The notes under the pieces are model-generated. The model was not told where the DNA came from. It saw only the letters and a program-made list of their open reading frames with translations, and searched no databases. Shown piece after piece: positions 43,066 to 55,362 of a DNA stretch of 64,000 bases. Within the stretch, counting starts at the first letter, position 1; each line of letters starts with the position of its first letter. The position numbers were made by a program, and so were the translations under genes. Source of the stretch: Sycon ciliatum (taxonomy: Eukaryota; Porifera; Calcarea; Leucosolenida; Sycettidae); contig NC_088649.1 in the NCBI RefSeq assembly GCF_964019385.1, positions 19,420,118 to 19,484,117 on the forward strand, read 5' to 3'.

Positions 43066-43387
43066 TTTGTTTCGACAAAGTGACGTTAGTAGGTTACGTT
43101 TTGACAATGCTTTCGCTTGGTGGAAAAGAAAAATGAAGCGTCGACATCTAGAGGGCCAGCGCTCTATTCAGAGCTATTTTGAGCAGGTGGCAAAGCGTGT
43201 AGCCAGTGACGAAGGTCAAGCGATAGATGAGATTGTGGACGCACCTGACTTGCAAGTGGAGGCTGCAACGAGCAGCACAGAGGACGGAATCGTCGGCGAA
43301 GCTGTAGAGCGACCATTGTTGGAAGCTGCTGCCGCTGGATCATCCAAGACTTACTTCAGTGACATTGGAGTGTGTTGGAAAGGATAA
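43066..43387 (+). CDS. Possible transposase N-terminal exon (hAT/TTF-like)
   Basis: Open after a CTTTGCAG acceptor-like site. The first in-frame ATG is at 43133 and the stop at 43385-43387. It encodes MKRRHLEGQRSIQSYFEQVA, an acidic linker and TYFSDIGVCWKG. A basic start followed by Q-x-S-I-x-S-Y-F and a D-I-G motif resembles the beginning of hAT/ZMYM-type transposase-derived proteins. The catalytic part is not found downstream in any intact frame, so it is probably dead. Assignment by resemblance only. Confidence 0.35.
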
Positions 43388-44123
43388 TCTGAAAGTGTAC
43401 TTCCACAGTGGAATCCCTGATTCCCCCGAAATTTTCCGGACATGGAAAAGATTTCCGTCATCGACAATCATTGTGCGCCACTGAAGGCGAAGGATTTCAT
43501 TTCCTGTGCGTGTCCAGACGGATGGTAAACAGCGCCGCGTTCAACTATCCGGCCGGGTTGGAGGAGTTTCCCTGTGTAGTCTTTTGACCGGCGTGCCATG
43601 GTGGCTTCTGCTTGCCCTGTGTGATGTTCGCAACAGATGATTCGAAGCTTGGGCAGCTTTACCGCAGTCCTCTCGAGAATATAACCCGACTCAAGACTGC
43701 ATGAAATCGTCCTGCTGAACGAAACATCCATAAAAATGCCTTGGCAAAGTTCAGTCTTTTTAAATCAAAAATGCATAGCAGTGACATTATCCAGCAGTTT
43801 ATGCAGGAAACTCCGTCGGATACGTATTACTGCACTAGCAATTGTGTGGAATGTTGGTTGATCAGTTGGCATGGGAACCACTCCTGGAGGCGATCGGTGT
43901 ACGCCCCTGGCATACTCTATCTAGCAGAGCTGTGTTTCCAATATCTCACCAATTTTGAAGCCAATATGCCAACAATTCTGTTAGTAGATATTCCAATATA
44001 TTCCAATTTTGCAGCTGATTGTCAAACAATCAGCTGATTTTGCAGCCTAATCTGATGTATTTTTGAGCCGAGCGAAAAGCCGCATAGGCGAAAAACGGGC
44101 CAATTTGGGGAAAGCCTTATGTA

Positions 44124-46240
44124 CACAGGGTTCTAGCCAGGTAAAATAGGGGGTGGGCAGAGGAAGTAGTTACCCCGTCACCCATTTTCCTTTTTCCAAA
44201 GTTGTCTTGCCACCCAAATTGCAACGTACCCCGACTTCACCCCCGGTAAGTGTACCTTTATGAACCATCTGTTACCGACTATCGACTGCATTTTCCTTGA
44301 ATGGCTGCTCCCCCCCCCCCTACCCCCTTTGTCTAGAACCCTGTGTACATGTAGTAATGACTCGTGTACTAGTATACTAGCTACATAGAGCTGTAATACT
44401 GTGCAATTCCCTTATAATGTGGGTCGGAGGTGTTTTTACTAAGGCCAAAAAAAATAGGCTTGTTTCGGGTCCGCAACCCATCCAAAAGGAGACTCAGTCG
44501 GCCGGAATGAAACTTTTTTGGATTCTATTTTTGGTTAATCAATCATTTTGTTATTGATGGACAAGAGTACCTACACATGTAAATACATGATTGTATACAT
44601 GTATCATGGTAAGGATCAATGTCACCGCTAACTGACTGTTCTTGCACACCAGTATTCTTGTCGTCCTAGATCCTGAGAAATCAGGCAAAAGGTTCGAGTG
44701 CTTGCAGCTCTGTTATGCTAGCTCGTATCGACCCCGGAGTTTTCGAGCTGACGGCTGGGAATCTCTGCTACTTTGCAGGTATTTCGATTATTGAATTCGG
44801 TTGAGATTTGACTGAGTTATGACTTATTGAGTGCACTTGCACACATGGCATTGGCACCGTTCGTATACATTTGGGACCAAAAAATGTGACAGACTTTGGG
44901 AAAAATGGCACCACGATCTGGTGGTAGCGGCATAGCACAATAGAACGCACACAGCACACTACCTGACTACCATGACTACTACGTCAAGCCACAACTGACG
45001 ACCGTTACGTGCCTACAACCGGTAATCACTACAATAATTATTATTATGTACATGCCATCAATTATATATTCACAGCCTACGGCACAACTTCCGATGAGAA
45101 ATATATCACAATATGAAGAGAACATAGTTAGCAGGGAGGGTAATTGGGTGTAACTCCAGCCACACAACACAGGCATAAGTCACAGCAAAAGCAAGAGAGG
45201 ATTTTTCTGCAATCATAGTCATGGCTGCACACCCACACGCACACATACGCACGCGCACGCTCGGGCGTGCGCAGACACACACGGCAATAAGGGAAATGGC
45301 CACATACGTAGTGTAGGATTACCACTCAACAATGGAGAAAGCGCATAATTCAACTTCAAAAGTTCAGTTGAGGACTGTTTTTCTTGGGTCAGACTCGTCG
45401 TGGAAATGACAATGCACTGAGCTACCAATAACTATGGAGTGTCGGGATTAAGTGGTGTATGGCTATGCTTACACACTGCCACTGTCCAAAGAAGGTGGTG
45501 GACATGCCTGTTGACGTGCCAGATGAGGGGAAACAGTCACCTTGCTGACCCTCAGGGCTGACCATAGCGCTTTCGTTGCTGCTGGTTCCCAATTGTCGGT
45601 TGCGATGCCGCGTAACAGCGTTATTCCGGCCCTGATTCTGCTGGTCGAGATCAGCCACACCGTTGCGCCAGTGTTGCATCTAGACCTGGATCCATTCCTG
45701 GATCTACGCTGCATCAATGCTGGTAGAGATCCACCAGCTCGATAAGTGCTTGATCTGCACAACACCAGCTGCATCCAACGGCAACAGCAACGGGCAGTAC
45801 ACAGCATTGATCACACTACAATCATGCCAAGCTGCAGCAATGCATAGCCAGCGCAAAAGCAGCCAAGCAAAAGGCCACACGCATTGAAGGCTGGCTCGGC
45901 TACTCGCGTGGCTCAGCAAGGCCATGAGCAGTGTATCGCAGGCGTTTCGGAGGTTGTACCCACAACTTGATTCAGCAGGAGTTGCAGGCAGCATTGCATG
46001 ATCAGACTGGCAATATCAGGTGACTGTTCGTTGCTGACTCTCCTGCTCACTCCCACGGTACCGTTATAACTACAAGGTGGCTCATCCATACAGCTAGCAG
46101 TACTGTGCCGCGGTGCTCTTACGTCGTTGAATAATACTTATCCTAACCGTTCGAACCCTCGTCGGATTTTTCCCAGTGGCTGCCGTATTCTGAGCGTCAT
46201 TATGTCTTTCTCCAACGAAACCACTATCTAGAAATTCAGC
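44124..46240. other. Unassigned region
   Basis: Contains a C10 run near 44291 and a short CA-rich stretch near 45237-45281. No exon, repeat family or element end could be supported. Confidence 0.5.
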
Positions 46241-46259
46241 CTTGCACTTTTTTCTTCAT

Positions 46260-46510
46260 TTCCATTGTGTTGAGGACATCGCAGAGCTCAGCAGTAACAT
46301 CGAGCATTTCCCTAAGCTCATGCAAGCCTTGTGACGAGATCGTGAAAAGAAACAAACGGCACCTCATCCCTAAGCTGCACCTCTTAGAGATGCACGCCGT
46401 GCCAGCTATGGTTCGACTCCTTGTTGGCCTTGGCTTGCTAGGTGAGGAAGGCTCGGAGAGCATCCATGCGGACTCTCAACTCGGACTCTGGAGAAGCGTT
46501 TCTCGCAGAT
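46260..46510 (+). pseudogene. Transposon-derived coding fragment, frameshifted
   Basis: One frame reads VEDIAELSSNIEHFPKLMQA (from about 46270). After a frame change a second reads PKLHLLEMHAVPAMVRLLVG, then LGLLGEEGSESIHA. The block P-K-L-H-x-L-E-x-H...GxLGExGxESIHA is one I recognise from uncharacterised, multicopy transposon-type proteins of invertebrates. The family name is not certain. It is broken and has no upstream domain. Confidence 0.5.
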
Positions 46511-47229
46511 TCCTGCGCCCATTCCTGCGCCCATGAACGGATTAGTTTAACCCTAGAACTACCAGAGGCATCATATGATGCATTTGTGAATTTCAAAATG
46601 GGATTACTGTGATATGGGGGGTTAGAATCTCCCCAAATTTTGTGACTTTTATTTATTTTGTATTGTGTTAGTGGCAGTGGGCTGTATCCCCAAAATTTGA
46701 GTACAGTTCCGAAATGCCAGGGGTGCTACCTAGAACTGCCGCGCAGCATCGTATGACTCCACATACTACAGGCATCAATAAGAGGGCGAATTTGGCTCAG
46801 AACCACACGTGAATAGTGTAAAGAGTAATACGTTTAGGAGGAAGGAGATGGGACCATGAAGGTGGTAAATTGTACATATGGAAATGCTAATATGCATATT
46901 CCACATGTAGTTATGGTCAATATCGTAATCCTGAAACCTGTCGAAACACACAAATTTGTTCGCCCGAAATTTGGAAAGAGATCCGCTATATTATCATCTG
47001 CAGCATAGAACGATATGAACTGCCAGCGCAGTTATGATATTCTTGGAACTTCCTTTGAGTTTAGGTTGGTCTGGCGGAAGCCATGTTTGGCAGGCGTAGT
47101 GTCGCTGCCGATAAAGCATTTCAGGTGATTTTGAAAAATTTGTGGGCGGGAGTTTGAGGATGAATGCGAGGAGAGTGACTGGATCATTGTGGGCGAGGAA
47201 TTAGAACTCTGCGTAAAATGTACGGTGTA
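46511..47229. other. Unassigned region
   Basis: AT-rich non-coding sequence; no repeat end or exon supported. Confidence 0.5.
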
Positions 47230-47385
47230 CAGTCAACTTTGCGTATAACGACACTTGGCGGGGCATCAGAAAAGTGTCATTATTCGCGAAGTGTCGTTAT
47301 ACCCGAAGTCTCATTATATGCATTACAGTTAGATGGGACTTTGCTCTGGGCATGGACATTTTGTCGTTATTCGCGAATTTGACTG
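47230..47385. mobile_element. MITE, CAGTCAA termini, copy 2
   Basis: TA-flanked (47228-47229, 47386-47387), ends CAGTCAACTTTGCGTATAAC and TTGACTG, with internal homology to 8188-8375 in the opposite orientation. Confidence 0.75.
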
Positions 47386-49097
47386 TACTGCAAAAAGCCA
47401 CGTATTTCAGAAGTGTGCACGGTTTTTGCCTCCTGTACTCTTTCATCATGCAGGCCGTACGATTTTTCCTTGTCAACAGCTGGCAGAACACTATAAAAAC
47501 CGAAGATCAAAGTCATTATAGGTATCGAAAAGGGGCTCGCAAAGCACCTAAATAGCTCCACAAGCTATGAAAAAGAATGAAGCTCGCAATAAGAGCCCAG
47601 CATTTCATTTGCTTCTATTCCCATAAACACTACTTTGAAGTACGACATAGGTGTTTATTTTATACAGGTTGTCCCCCGTTAATACGAGTCCGGTTAGTAC
47701 ATTAACCCCGTTAGTACATAAGAAATCTCAAGTCCCGGATGAAACGTGGTCACTTCCATACAAATTTTGTCGGTTAGTACATAATTCGTTAGTACATAAA
47801 CCCCGTTAGTACGTTGTATTTCTCGCGAAACATTTACAGTTGCAAATATGGCATCTGGTGTGTTCTTTATTGTCGTTTCTTTTCCTGACTTCTTCAGTCA
47901 GTTTGAGTCTCACCAGTGTCCCTGCCCTTGCCATGCCTACATGATGCCTAATCACCATTGGGGATATACACCCGTTTTTTTCCCCCACTACTGCGTCCGT
48001 CGGCGAGGGTTTTTACCGGCTGGCTCAGTCCAGGAAAATTAATCTGACGGTCCCAAGTGGTTCTGCATCATGTCTTTTTTCTGCTATCCGCTGGCACACA
48101 TATTCTATCTGAGACACTCTGTTCTCAGTCCTTGCTTTCATACCTCACTCGTTATCTGGTTCACATCTGGCTGCGGCCAACTACCCTTCATTTGGTATGT
48201 TTTCGCTTTTGCTGTCTATGTCTCCGTGTGTACCAGTATATGTGGAGCAAGAAAGAACATTCCCTCTGTACCCGCATGTCACCTACCTCAATAGTACATA
48301 ATTTGTTGTTGTTTTGGCCTTCCAGTGGAGGCACATAGTTTTCCAGTTTCTTTCTTGTGGACACTGAATTAGCTCAGAAATCAGAGCACACAATGCACAA
48401 CAATGCACAACAACAAGGTTAGGATTGGTTGCTCTTGGAAAGTGAAAATAATGGCCAACAACTGCGCGCGCATGCGCATATGTGTAGAGATCATGACGCA
48501 CCAGACAAGTCATAATAATATGACTATGAGCATAGCCATAACAGTACTCGTTTCTCCTATTTGTTCATTCTGTGATAGCTCCACTACCAGTGCACAGTCG
48601 GTGGACTAGATGGTCTGATTGGTCGGCCTGTTCTGGAAGCTGTGGTGTTGGATTTCATACGAGAACAAGATCATGTACACCACCAGCTCCGCTACATGGT
48701 GGACATAATTATTGTGTAGACACTCAAAGGAGACAACACAATGTTTGATAGCATCCTGTCCATCATGTAAGTTAGTGTTTTGCCAGTGTGCAGCCATTTC
48801 TAGATTGTCTAGAGCAGATACATTATTAAACATGCTCCAAGCTCAAGTAAGGAACAGAACATAGGCTCTTCTAGGTATAAAGATCAGGGTTGTCACGGTA
48901 CGTGACTGTACAGAAAAATGTACATGAACATATGCACAAACACAGCCCCCCCCTCCCCCCCCCCCCCCCACACACACACACAGCAACACACACCAGTAAT
49001 GTTAGGGAATCTTGAATTTTTTACAATCATGTGTTTCGGAGAAAGGAGTTTTAAGGGTGCGATAAAAGCAATTGATGCCGAAACACCATGGAACTAG
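47386..49097. other. Unassigned region with a poly-C/CA compound repeat
   Basis: GTTAGTACATAA repeats lie around 47693-47815 and a C-run followed by (CA)n at 48945-48982. Nothing else recognisable. Confidence 0.5.
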
Positions 49098-49206
49098 TCA
49101 CAGTTCGCGCGAGACTCGGCTGGAGGTTGAGTCCGCAGGAACGCCACCACCCTCTAGGATCAAGTCGCCGATGCAGCTCCCAGTCGGTGGGAGGTGAGTA
49201 GATCAG
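49098..49206 (-). repeat. Dispersed repeat of about 110 bp, copy 3
   Basis: Minus-strand match to 38101-38218 (CTCACCTCCCACCG, GAGCTGCATCGGCGACTTG). Bases 49207-49991 show no further feature. Confidence 0.65.
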
Positions 49207-49991
49207 ACCCACCACAAAGTGGTGAAGGACCGAAAGTCCCATTCACTGCATCCATGTTTCCCTCGTGCCAGGCCACAACCATGAAATGAAATATGTATAA
49301 AAATGATTCAAGATCATCCCTGGACAAGCCAATCAGCCAAACACCAGTAACATATTAGCCTATCCAATTTGGACCGGAACGATGCCTAGTGGTGCTCCGG
49401 TTCCCTGGGTTGACCCTGGTTCGGCAGGCGTGGAGAATGAGGTTCGTGGTATTGTATGTCCATCTTTATCCCGCCTCAATCTGTACGTCATCTTTGGAAC
49501 AATGCGTGTGTTCAGTGTGAAAAAGGAGGTTCTACAGACCCTTAGTAAAAGTAACCTTACCTATTTCTTTCAATGCCGACAGTGCCTCCGCGCGAAGCGC
49601 GAAGGGCTGTGATGTAGGCTGATCGAACCGGAGTACGAGTGCATCCATGTTAAGGCCGCCAGGAGTTTGTGTTATACGCAGTACAGCTCACAAGTTTTTC
49701 ACTTCAAAGGCAGCTCACAACACGTGCCACACATACTGATGGCGCTTTGGTCATTTTACCACCCCCAGGCCCGGGGACACCATCCACGGTCAGTTTCTGG
49801 AACGTGCCACCAGACGTGAAAGAAAGTGATTAATTTGAAAGTGTCGTCTAGCCTTTAAAATAGGACGAACTACACCCCTCTTGCGCGTCTGCGCCACACA
49901 ACAAAAGGCCAAACTGTTTAGCTAAAGAGAGTAATCTGTTCTTGCTCTCAGGAGACGACTGGACAACTGACACCGAGACGAGACCAGGGAA

Positions 49992-51538
49992 TATATGTAG
50001 GACTCAGTAAGCAGTCACGTCTCGATGACCGATCACGATCCCCGTGACCAATCAAACAGTCACAAATCCCCGAAGAGCAGTCATAAAGTCACACACCAGT
50101 TTGAATCCCGATGACCAGTCAGAAACAGCCGCGACTTCCTCTGTGAACGGTCACAGGATCCACGTCAAAATATTACGACTCAACTGTAGGCATTCACGCG
50201 TTCAGCATACTTTTTTCCTTCACAGGTTTCAGAAGTGAGCAAGAAAGATTTCGATCAACTCTCGATCTCCGCGTAGTTTACTTGTAGCTCGAGTCTGGTG
50301 TGTGTGGGCTCCTCTCCAAAACGAAGGGTGGTCGAAAATCTTGCAGGCTTCAGATAGAATCTCTTTTGAGAGGACGTTCTGGCTAGTAGGTTGTGCTATT
50401 CATCATATTTGAAGAACAAACTTCGTCGTTCAGAAAAGCTATTTCGGAATATTTTCAGTCATGTAATTTTTGCATGCCGATCTTGCTAGAGCAGAGACTG
50501 ACTTCAACTGATCCAGCATGCAAGCAGCACTCGATTTGTGTTTTTGGAGAGGATGGGTGACAAGATTACGGAGTCAGAAGTGGACATCGTCGACGATGCA
50601 GAGACGAAAATATAATGAAGATGGAAATGAAAAATATGTTCATTTCCAAGAAGGTACTGAGTACATCAAGCACCTTCGTGTGTGTAGCTCTGTCTTTCTT
50701 GTGGAAGACTCCACAGAAAAACAATGTCCAGCTTGTTGAAACTGAAACTGCCTCTCAGTTGAAGTCGTTCAGGAAGACATCTATTCAAGACATCATTGAT
50801 CCATTCTCAAGGACCATCGTAAGAAATTAAATCAAGTCATGTTTATCGATAAGAATGGCGAACTAGACCAGAGAAGTGTGAGTGTCTTGTTTTGACTGCA
50901 GGAAACTGTATTTCAATATTCTGGCTCAACGTAGTGCTTACGCAGTTTACTGCTTCGAACACATCTTCATTTCTACTCCCAAAATAACTCTGTAAAATTT
51001 TATTGATGCAACATTATGCATCATGGTCTTTCTCGTTGTGCTGCTATAACGTGTATAAGTACATGCATACGAGTACTGTGTACCGTTTACTGTCTCCTTG
51101 TCAGTGTTTTTGGGCGATCCTCCACACCTTCATTTGTCTTCCAATTATTAATTTTATAGAAATATTCACTCACTTCAACTTCTTTTGATTGCTGGTGCGA
51201 ATGTAGCCTGCGATGCCTGCTTGTTAGTGAGAGTGCACCAGACATGTATCGATATGTATGTCTGACGAGATGTTCTTGAACTGGCATGCTGCTTTGCTTA
51301 GATAAGGTTTAGAATTGGGTGTTCAATGGCCTGGAGGAATTAATCATGTTTGCGATCAGTATCACCAAGAGTACGGTTCTTCCGTCTACGCATCTCTTCT
51401 TGGCTTGTGGATTGGTTGAAAAGAGATAAAATAATAATACAGAAGTACTTGTGTCCAAGTGTCGTCGTGAAAACAAGTTCTACCTCCGTAACTTTGTCCG
51501 CAAGGTCACGTGAATCTAGCTGGTAGTCCCGCTGCCTA

Positions 51539-51580
<42 letters not shown>

Positions 51581-51632
51581 TAAGTGTGCGCGCGCATGTG
51601 TGAGTGTGTGTGTGTGTGCATGCGTGAGAAAG

Positions 51633-51681
<49 letters not shown>

Positions 51682-52752
51682 ATGTGTGTGTGTGTATGTG
51701 TGTTTGTGTGTGCGTGCATGGATGTGTGTGTGTGGATGTGTGTGTGTGGTTGTGTGTGTGTGGATGTGTGTATGTGTCTCAAACTCTCTCTTCTACTCCC
51801 CCTGTCTCGGGGGGGGGGGGGGGGGGCGGCGTGGCCAAGCATTTGGCAGCTGTACACCAGGCCAGGTGTGTGTGTGTGTGTGTGGATGTGTGTGTGTGTC
51901 TCAAACTCTCTCTCTTCTACTCTCCCCCTGTCTCGGGGGCGGCGTGGCTAAGCATTGGCAGCTGTACACCAGGCCAGGTGTGTGTGTGTGTGTGTGATGT
52001 AGAGAATGAATGACATATGTGCGTGTGTGGGAGAGAGAGAGAGATTTAGAGAATGAGTGTGTGTGTGTGTGTGTGTGCGCGTGTGAGTGTATGTGAGAAA
52101 AGGGAGAGAGTGTGGGTGTATGTGTGTGTGTAATGGTGTGGGCATGTGTGGTCCCCAGCTCTATTCCATGTCATTCACGCTGGAACTGCTGCTGCATAGC
52201 CCCAAGTCTGAAGACTTGGCAACTTCACGCCTGCACCTGACTCTTGCACTATGATACCCGTCGCCTATGATAACCCTCAGAATTTCCCACCTTGCTCCCT
52301 CTTATGTTCAGGCTGCCCGTTTAGGAGCCATCAGTTGCCTGACGATCGTAGTAATACGTGAAACTCAGAGTTGTGACAAAGCCTCCAATCTCTCTTGTAA
52401 TACAGAAAAACCTATATTCTGCCTGTGACTACTCACAGAGAAAGAGTGGTCACAACTGTACATTCCGCATGTAACTGTTCGCATGGAATTATAGTGGTCA
52501 CAACTGCATTCTGTGACCGCTCATAGGGAATTATAGTTTCCACAACACATCCTGCAGTACGAAGCACCCTGCGAGCAGTCACGAACTGTGTACTTTACAC
52601 ATGTACATGTATGGTGATTTGTGACTGGTCATGGGGCATTGTGACTGGTAAACTAATTTGTGACTGGTCATGGGGGGTTTGTGACTGTTTGACTGGTCAC
52701 GGGGACCGTGATTGGTCACGGGGCCTTGACTGGTCACTGAGTCCTACATATA
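49992..52752. mobile_element. Element with satellite-like inverted ends
   Basis: The left end (TATATGTAGGACTCAGT... to about 50160) and right end (about 52600 to ...ACTGAGTCCTACATATA) are inverted copies built from repeated GTGACTGGTCA/GGGG motifs. The 2.4-kb interior contains the TG/GA repeats at 51540-52140 and no supported gene. Confidence 0.6.
51540..52140. repeat. TG / GA compound microsatellite with internal duplication
   Basis: TG runs, AGAGAG runs and a duplicated segment (CTCAAACTCTCTCTTCTACT ... GCTGTACACCAGGCCAGG at about 51778-51868 and 51900-51980). A G18 run lies near 51810. Confidence 0.9.
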
Positions 52753-53330
52753 ATTATCATGAAGGCATGAGGGAAAATTGCGGCGGTGGATGCGAAATAG
52801 GTGCCAGCTTGACGGCAAGTGAAGCCAAGACGGCAGACGACCAAATACAACGGGAGCAAGACAGCAAACGGCCAAATACAATGGGGGCAAGACGGAAAGT
52901 GTGTATATGGAGGGGACAAAAGACGGTGCAGCCGCATGTACAAAGCCGTCAAAGACAGCCCAGCAGCGTGTACCACGGTTCGGCAGCATGTGCGACAAAG
53001 AAACACAAACGCAGCAGCAGCAAAGAGACACAAGCGCAGCCGCATGTACAACAAAAGGTTTGGGAGAACTTCGAATTCAAAGGATGGTATGGTATGGTAT
53101 TGATTTATTTGAATTCGGTATCTCAACAGTACATTGTACAACTTGGGAAGATCCGAATGATATAGATACATAAACATAAAAGTGGAGTAGGTGCTACAGC
53201 GGATCATTTTATCGCAGATTGTGGACTAAACTAATACCAGGATCAGTCGGGGGAGTGTCTGAAAAGAGAAAAAAATGCCAGACCCTCCATTGGAGTGAAA
53301 ACCCTGTCAGCGCCTTCTAGGTTCAGCCTG
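52753..53330. other. Unassigned region
   Basis: GACGGCA/CAAATACA-type short repeats at 52810-52900 and a GGTATGGTATGGTAT run at 53083; no exon supported. Confidence 0.45.
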
Positions 53331-53402
53331 GTCCATAGTTCAGATGGTGTTAGAGCATTGCTTATGACAAGAAAGGTCCCCGGTTCGAGTCTTGCTAACA
53401 CA
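53331..53402 (+). mobile_element. tRNA-like sequence (SINE head or tRNA pseudogene)
   Basis: A box-like TAGTTCAGATGGTGTTAGAGC and B box GGTTCGAGTC (53381-53390) at tRNA spacing. Different from the 11819 SINE, with no shared tail. Confidence 0.5.
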
Positions 53403-53424
53403 TAATTTGTGCCCCACCGTTTAA

Positions 53425-54274
53425 AGGGGAAGTTAAGGCAAAAATTAAAATTTCACCAGTTGTAGTCTTCGGGGTGCTGAGTCGAATGGTCTTGGTCCGA
53501 GAAAGCTGAGACGCTCCCTTCCTACTTGAATCCCAATCGAACTCGCGCACTTCCACCGAAACTGGGTGACTGCGCCCTAGGAGATGGGGATTTGTATGCA
53601 AAATGTCACTAAAAGCGCCATCTCGTTCTTATAAAAGCACGGATGACCGCGATTGGCCCGTATGTTGTAGTCTTTTGGACGCTGAGTCGACTGGTTTTGG
53701 TCCGAAAAGGCTGCGATGCAGCGTTCTTCCTTTATTCCCAATCGAACATGGTTGAACAAGCGGTCACGTGCTCCTGGGTGCCAAAATCACCTGGTCACCA
53801 CGCCAGCAGGCGACAACTTTCACACCAAGGTTCAACTCGAGTGACAGGACTGCACCCAAAAAAGGTCAAAACAGGCTGTAAGTTGTACCCTGCAGGCACG
53901 GTGACCAGGTGACTGGTGTACGCAGGAGCACGTAACCGCTTGTTCAACCATGTTCGATTGGGAATTAGGGGCGAACGCTGCATCGCAGCCTTTTCGGACC
54001 AAAACCAGTCGACTCAGCGTCCAAAAGACTACAACATATGGGCCAATCGCGGTCATCCGTGCTTTTATAAGAACGAAATGGCGCTTTTAGTGACATTTTG
54101 CATACAAATCCCCATCTCCTAGGGCGCAGTCACCCAGTTTCGGTGGAAGTGCGCGAGTTCGATTGGGATTCAAGTAGGAAGGGAGCGTCTCAGCTTTCTC
54201 GGACCAAGACCATTCGACTCAGCACCCCGAAGACTACAACTGGTGAAATTTTAATTTTTGCCTTAACTTCCCCT
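53425..54274. mobile_element. TTAA fold-back element, family ii, intact copy
   Basis: 850 bp between TTAA sites (53421-53424, 54275-54278). Ends AGGGGAAGTTAAGGCAAAAA and its complement; arms of about 400 bp meet near 53850. Same family as 22020-25437. Confidence 0.92.
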
Positions 54275-54281
54275 TTAAATA

Positions 54282-54765
54282 CAGTAGGTATCGGTTATAG
54301 CGTGGGTGTTTGAAAAACGACTTTCTATTCTTATTTCCGATATTTCTTACACACGATAAATCAAGTGTGGCATATCACATGCATGTGCGCAGGGCCGGAA
54401 GATCATCTTACATGCAACGCAGTACTTCTGTGCATGTGGCTGGTCATAGTCCCATAGGCTTACCATGAGGCTACATGAGTTACATGATCACAACAGTTGA
54501 ATCTGCAGCACTACGACGCAACGAGAGTCAGATCAGAACGGAATTGGACAGATGTTATTACTACAGGCGATACACTTTGTACTAATCTGGCATGTTTTGC
54601 TACACAAAGTCCATTCTTAGGACCGATATATTCTAATATGGGATAAAATTGCTTGTAAGAATAAATGTGCACTTGGAATCAATGTTATGATTATGAAAAC
54701 ATGAGAGTTCATTCTTGTAGGCAGTATATTCTTTTACACGACCACACTATAACCGATACGCACTG
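54282..54765. mobile_element. MITE, TA-flanked, CAGTAGGTATCGGTTATA ends
   Basis: Ends CAGTAGGTATCGGTTATAGC and CTATAACCGATACGCACTG, TA duplications at 54280-54281 and 54766-54767; 484 bp. It sits immediately next to the TTAA element. Confidence 0.85.
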
Positions 54766-54905
54766 TATTTTAACAATCATTGAGGCAACAAGAAACGTAA
54801 AATTGCGATGAATAAAACTAATTTTCTGTCATTTCAATGTAAACTAAATAAAATATATTCTACTAGGATCCTAAATGAATATTTTCTCTGTACACTATAT
54901 TTCAG

Positions 54906-55316
54906 TACCTACACCAGGAGGAAGTTGCCCAGCACAAGCTTGCTGGTTTCCAGGTGCACTGAAATGTTACATTCGGCAGGATTATTTACGTACGACATGG
55001 CCGGAAGCAGCAACACATTGCCGTCAACTGCTCCCGGGTGCCAGAATGTTATCAATCAACTCTCAAGAAGAGCAAGATGAAGTGGCCAGTCATGTTCTGA
55101 AGCATGGAAGTTGGGCCTGGTTCAATGCCACTGACATGCGCACTGAGGCAGTTTGGAGCCAAGGGTCTACTCCTTTGAAATATGCCCATTGGAATTTCAT
55201 GACTAGTGAACCGAATGGAGGAAGAGAGGAAAATTGTGCTAGCATAGATGCGCGTCGTGGTGGATTTTGGTTAGATGCGACATGTGTATATACTCTACAT
55301 GTGTTCTGTGAAAGAG
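54906..55316 (+). CDS. C-type lectin-like domain exon 2
   Basis: A 411-bp exon, phase 1 to 1, acceptor ACTATATTTCAG and donor AGAG|GTAAGT. One complete long-form CTLD: an extra N-terminal cysteine pair (CPAQACWF), CYIRQDYLRTTWPEAATHC, an EPN motif in TSEPNGGREENC, WLDATC in the second calcium-site position, and HVFCE at the end. EPN is kept, but the usual WND is WLD, so one calcium ligand is lost and sugar binding is doubtful. Same strand and same phase as the exon at 38608, so the two may belong to one multi-CTLD gene or to tandem lectin genes. Confidence 0.9.
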
Positions 55317-55362
55317 GTAAGTACACATTCGTATCACAATGCAAATGCAAATGGTTAGGAGA

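Larger units (their letters stand above)
42283..44123 (+). mobile_element. DNA transposon remnant with AGGCTTTCCCCAAAT ends
   Basis: Ends TAGGCTTTCCCCAAATCGGC and CCAATTTGGGGAAAGCCTTA are inverted repeats about 1.84 kb apart. Between them are a possible coding exon (43066-43387), a nested MITE (42834-43013) and decayed sequence. The exon has a hAT/TTF-like look. No target duplication could be fixed. Confidence 0.55.

Noticed and set aside
50518..50830. Frames with a possible signal-peptide-like segment (SSTFVCVALSFLW)
   Set aside because: Two overlapping frames of equal quality, no domain, inside the 49992-52752 element.
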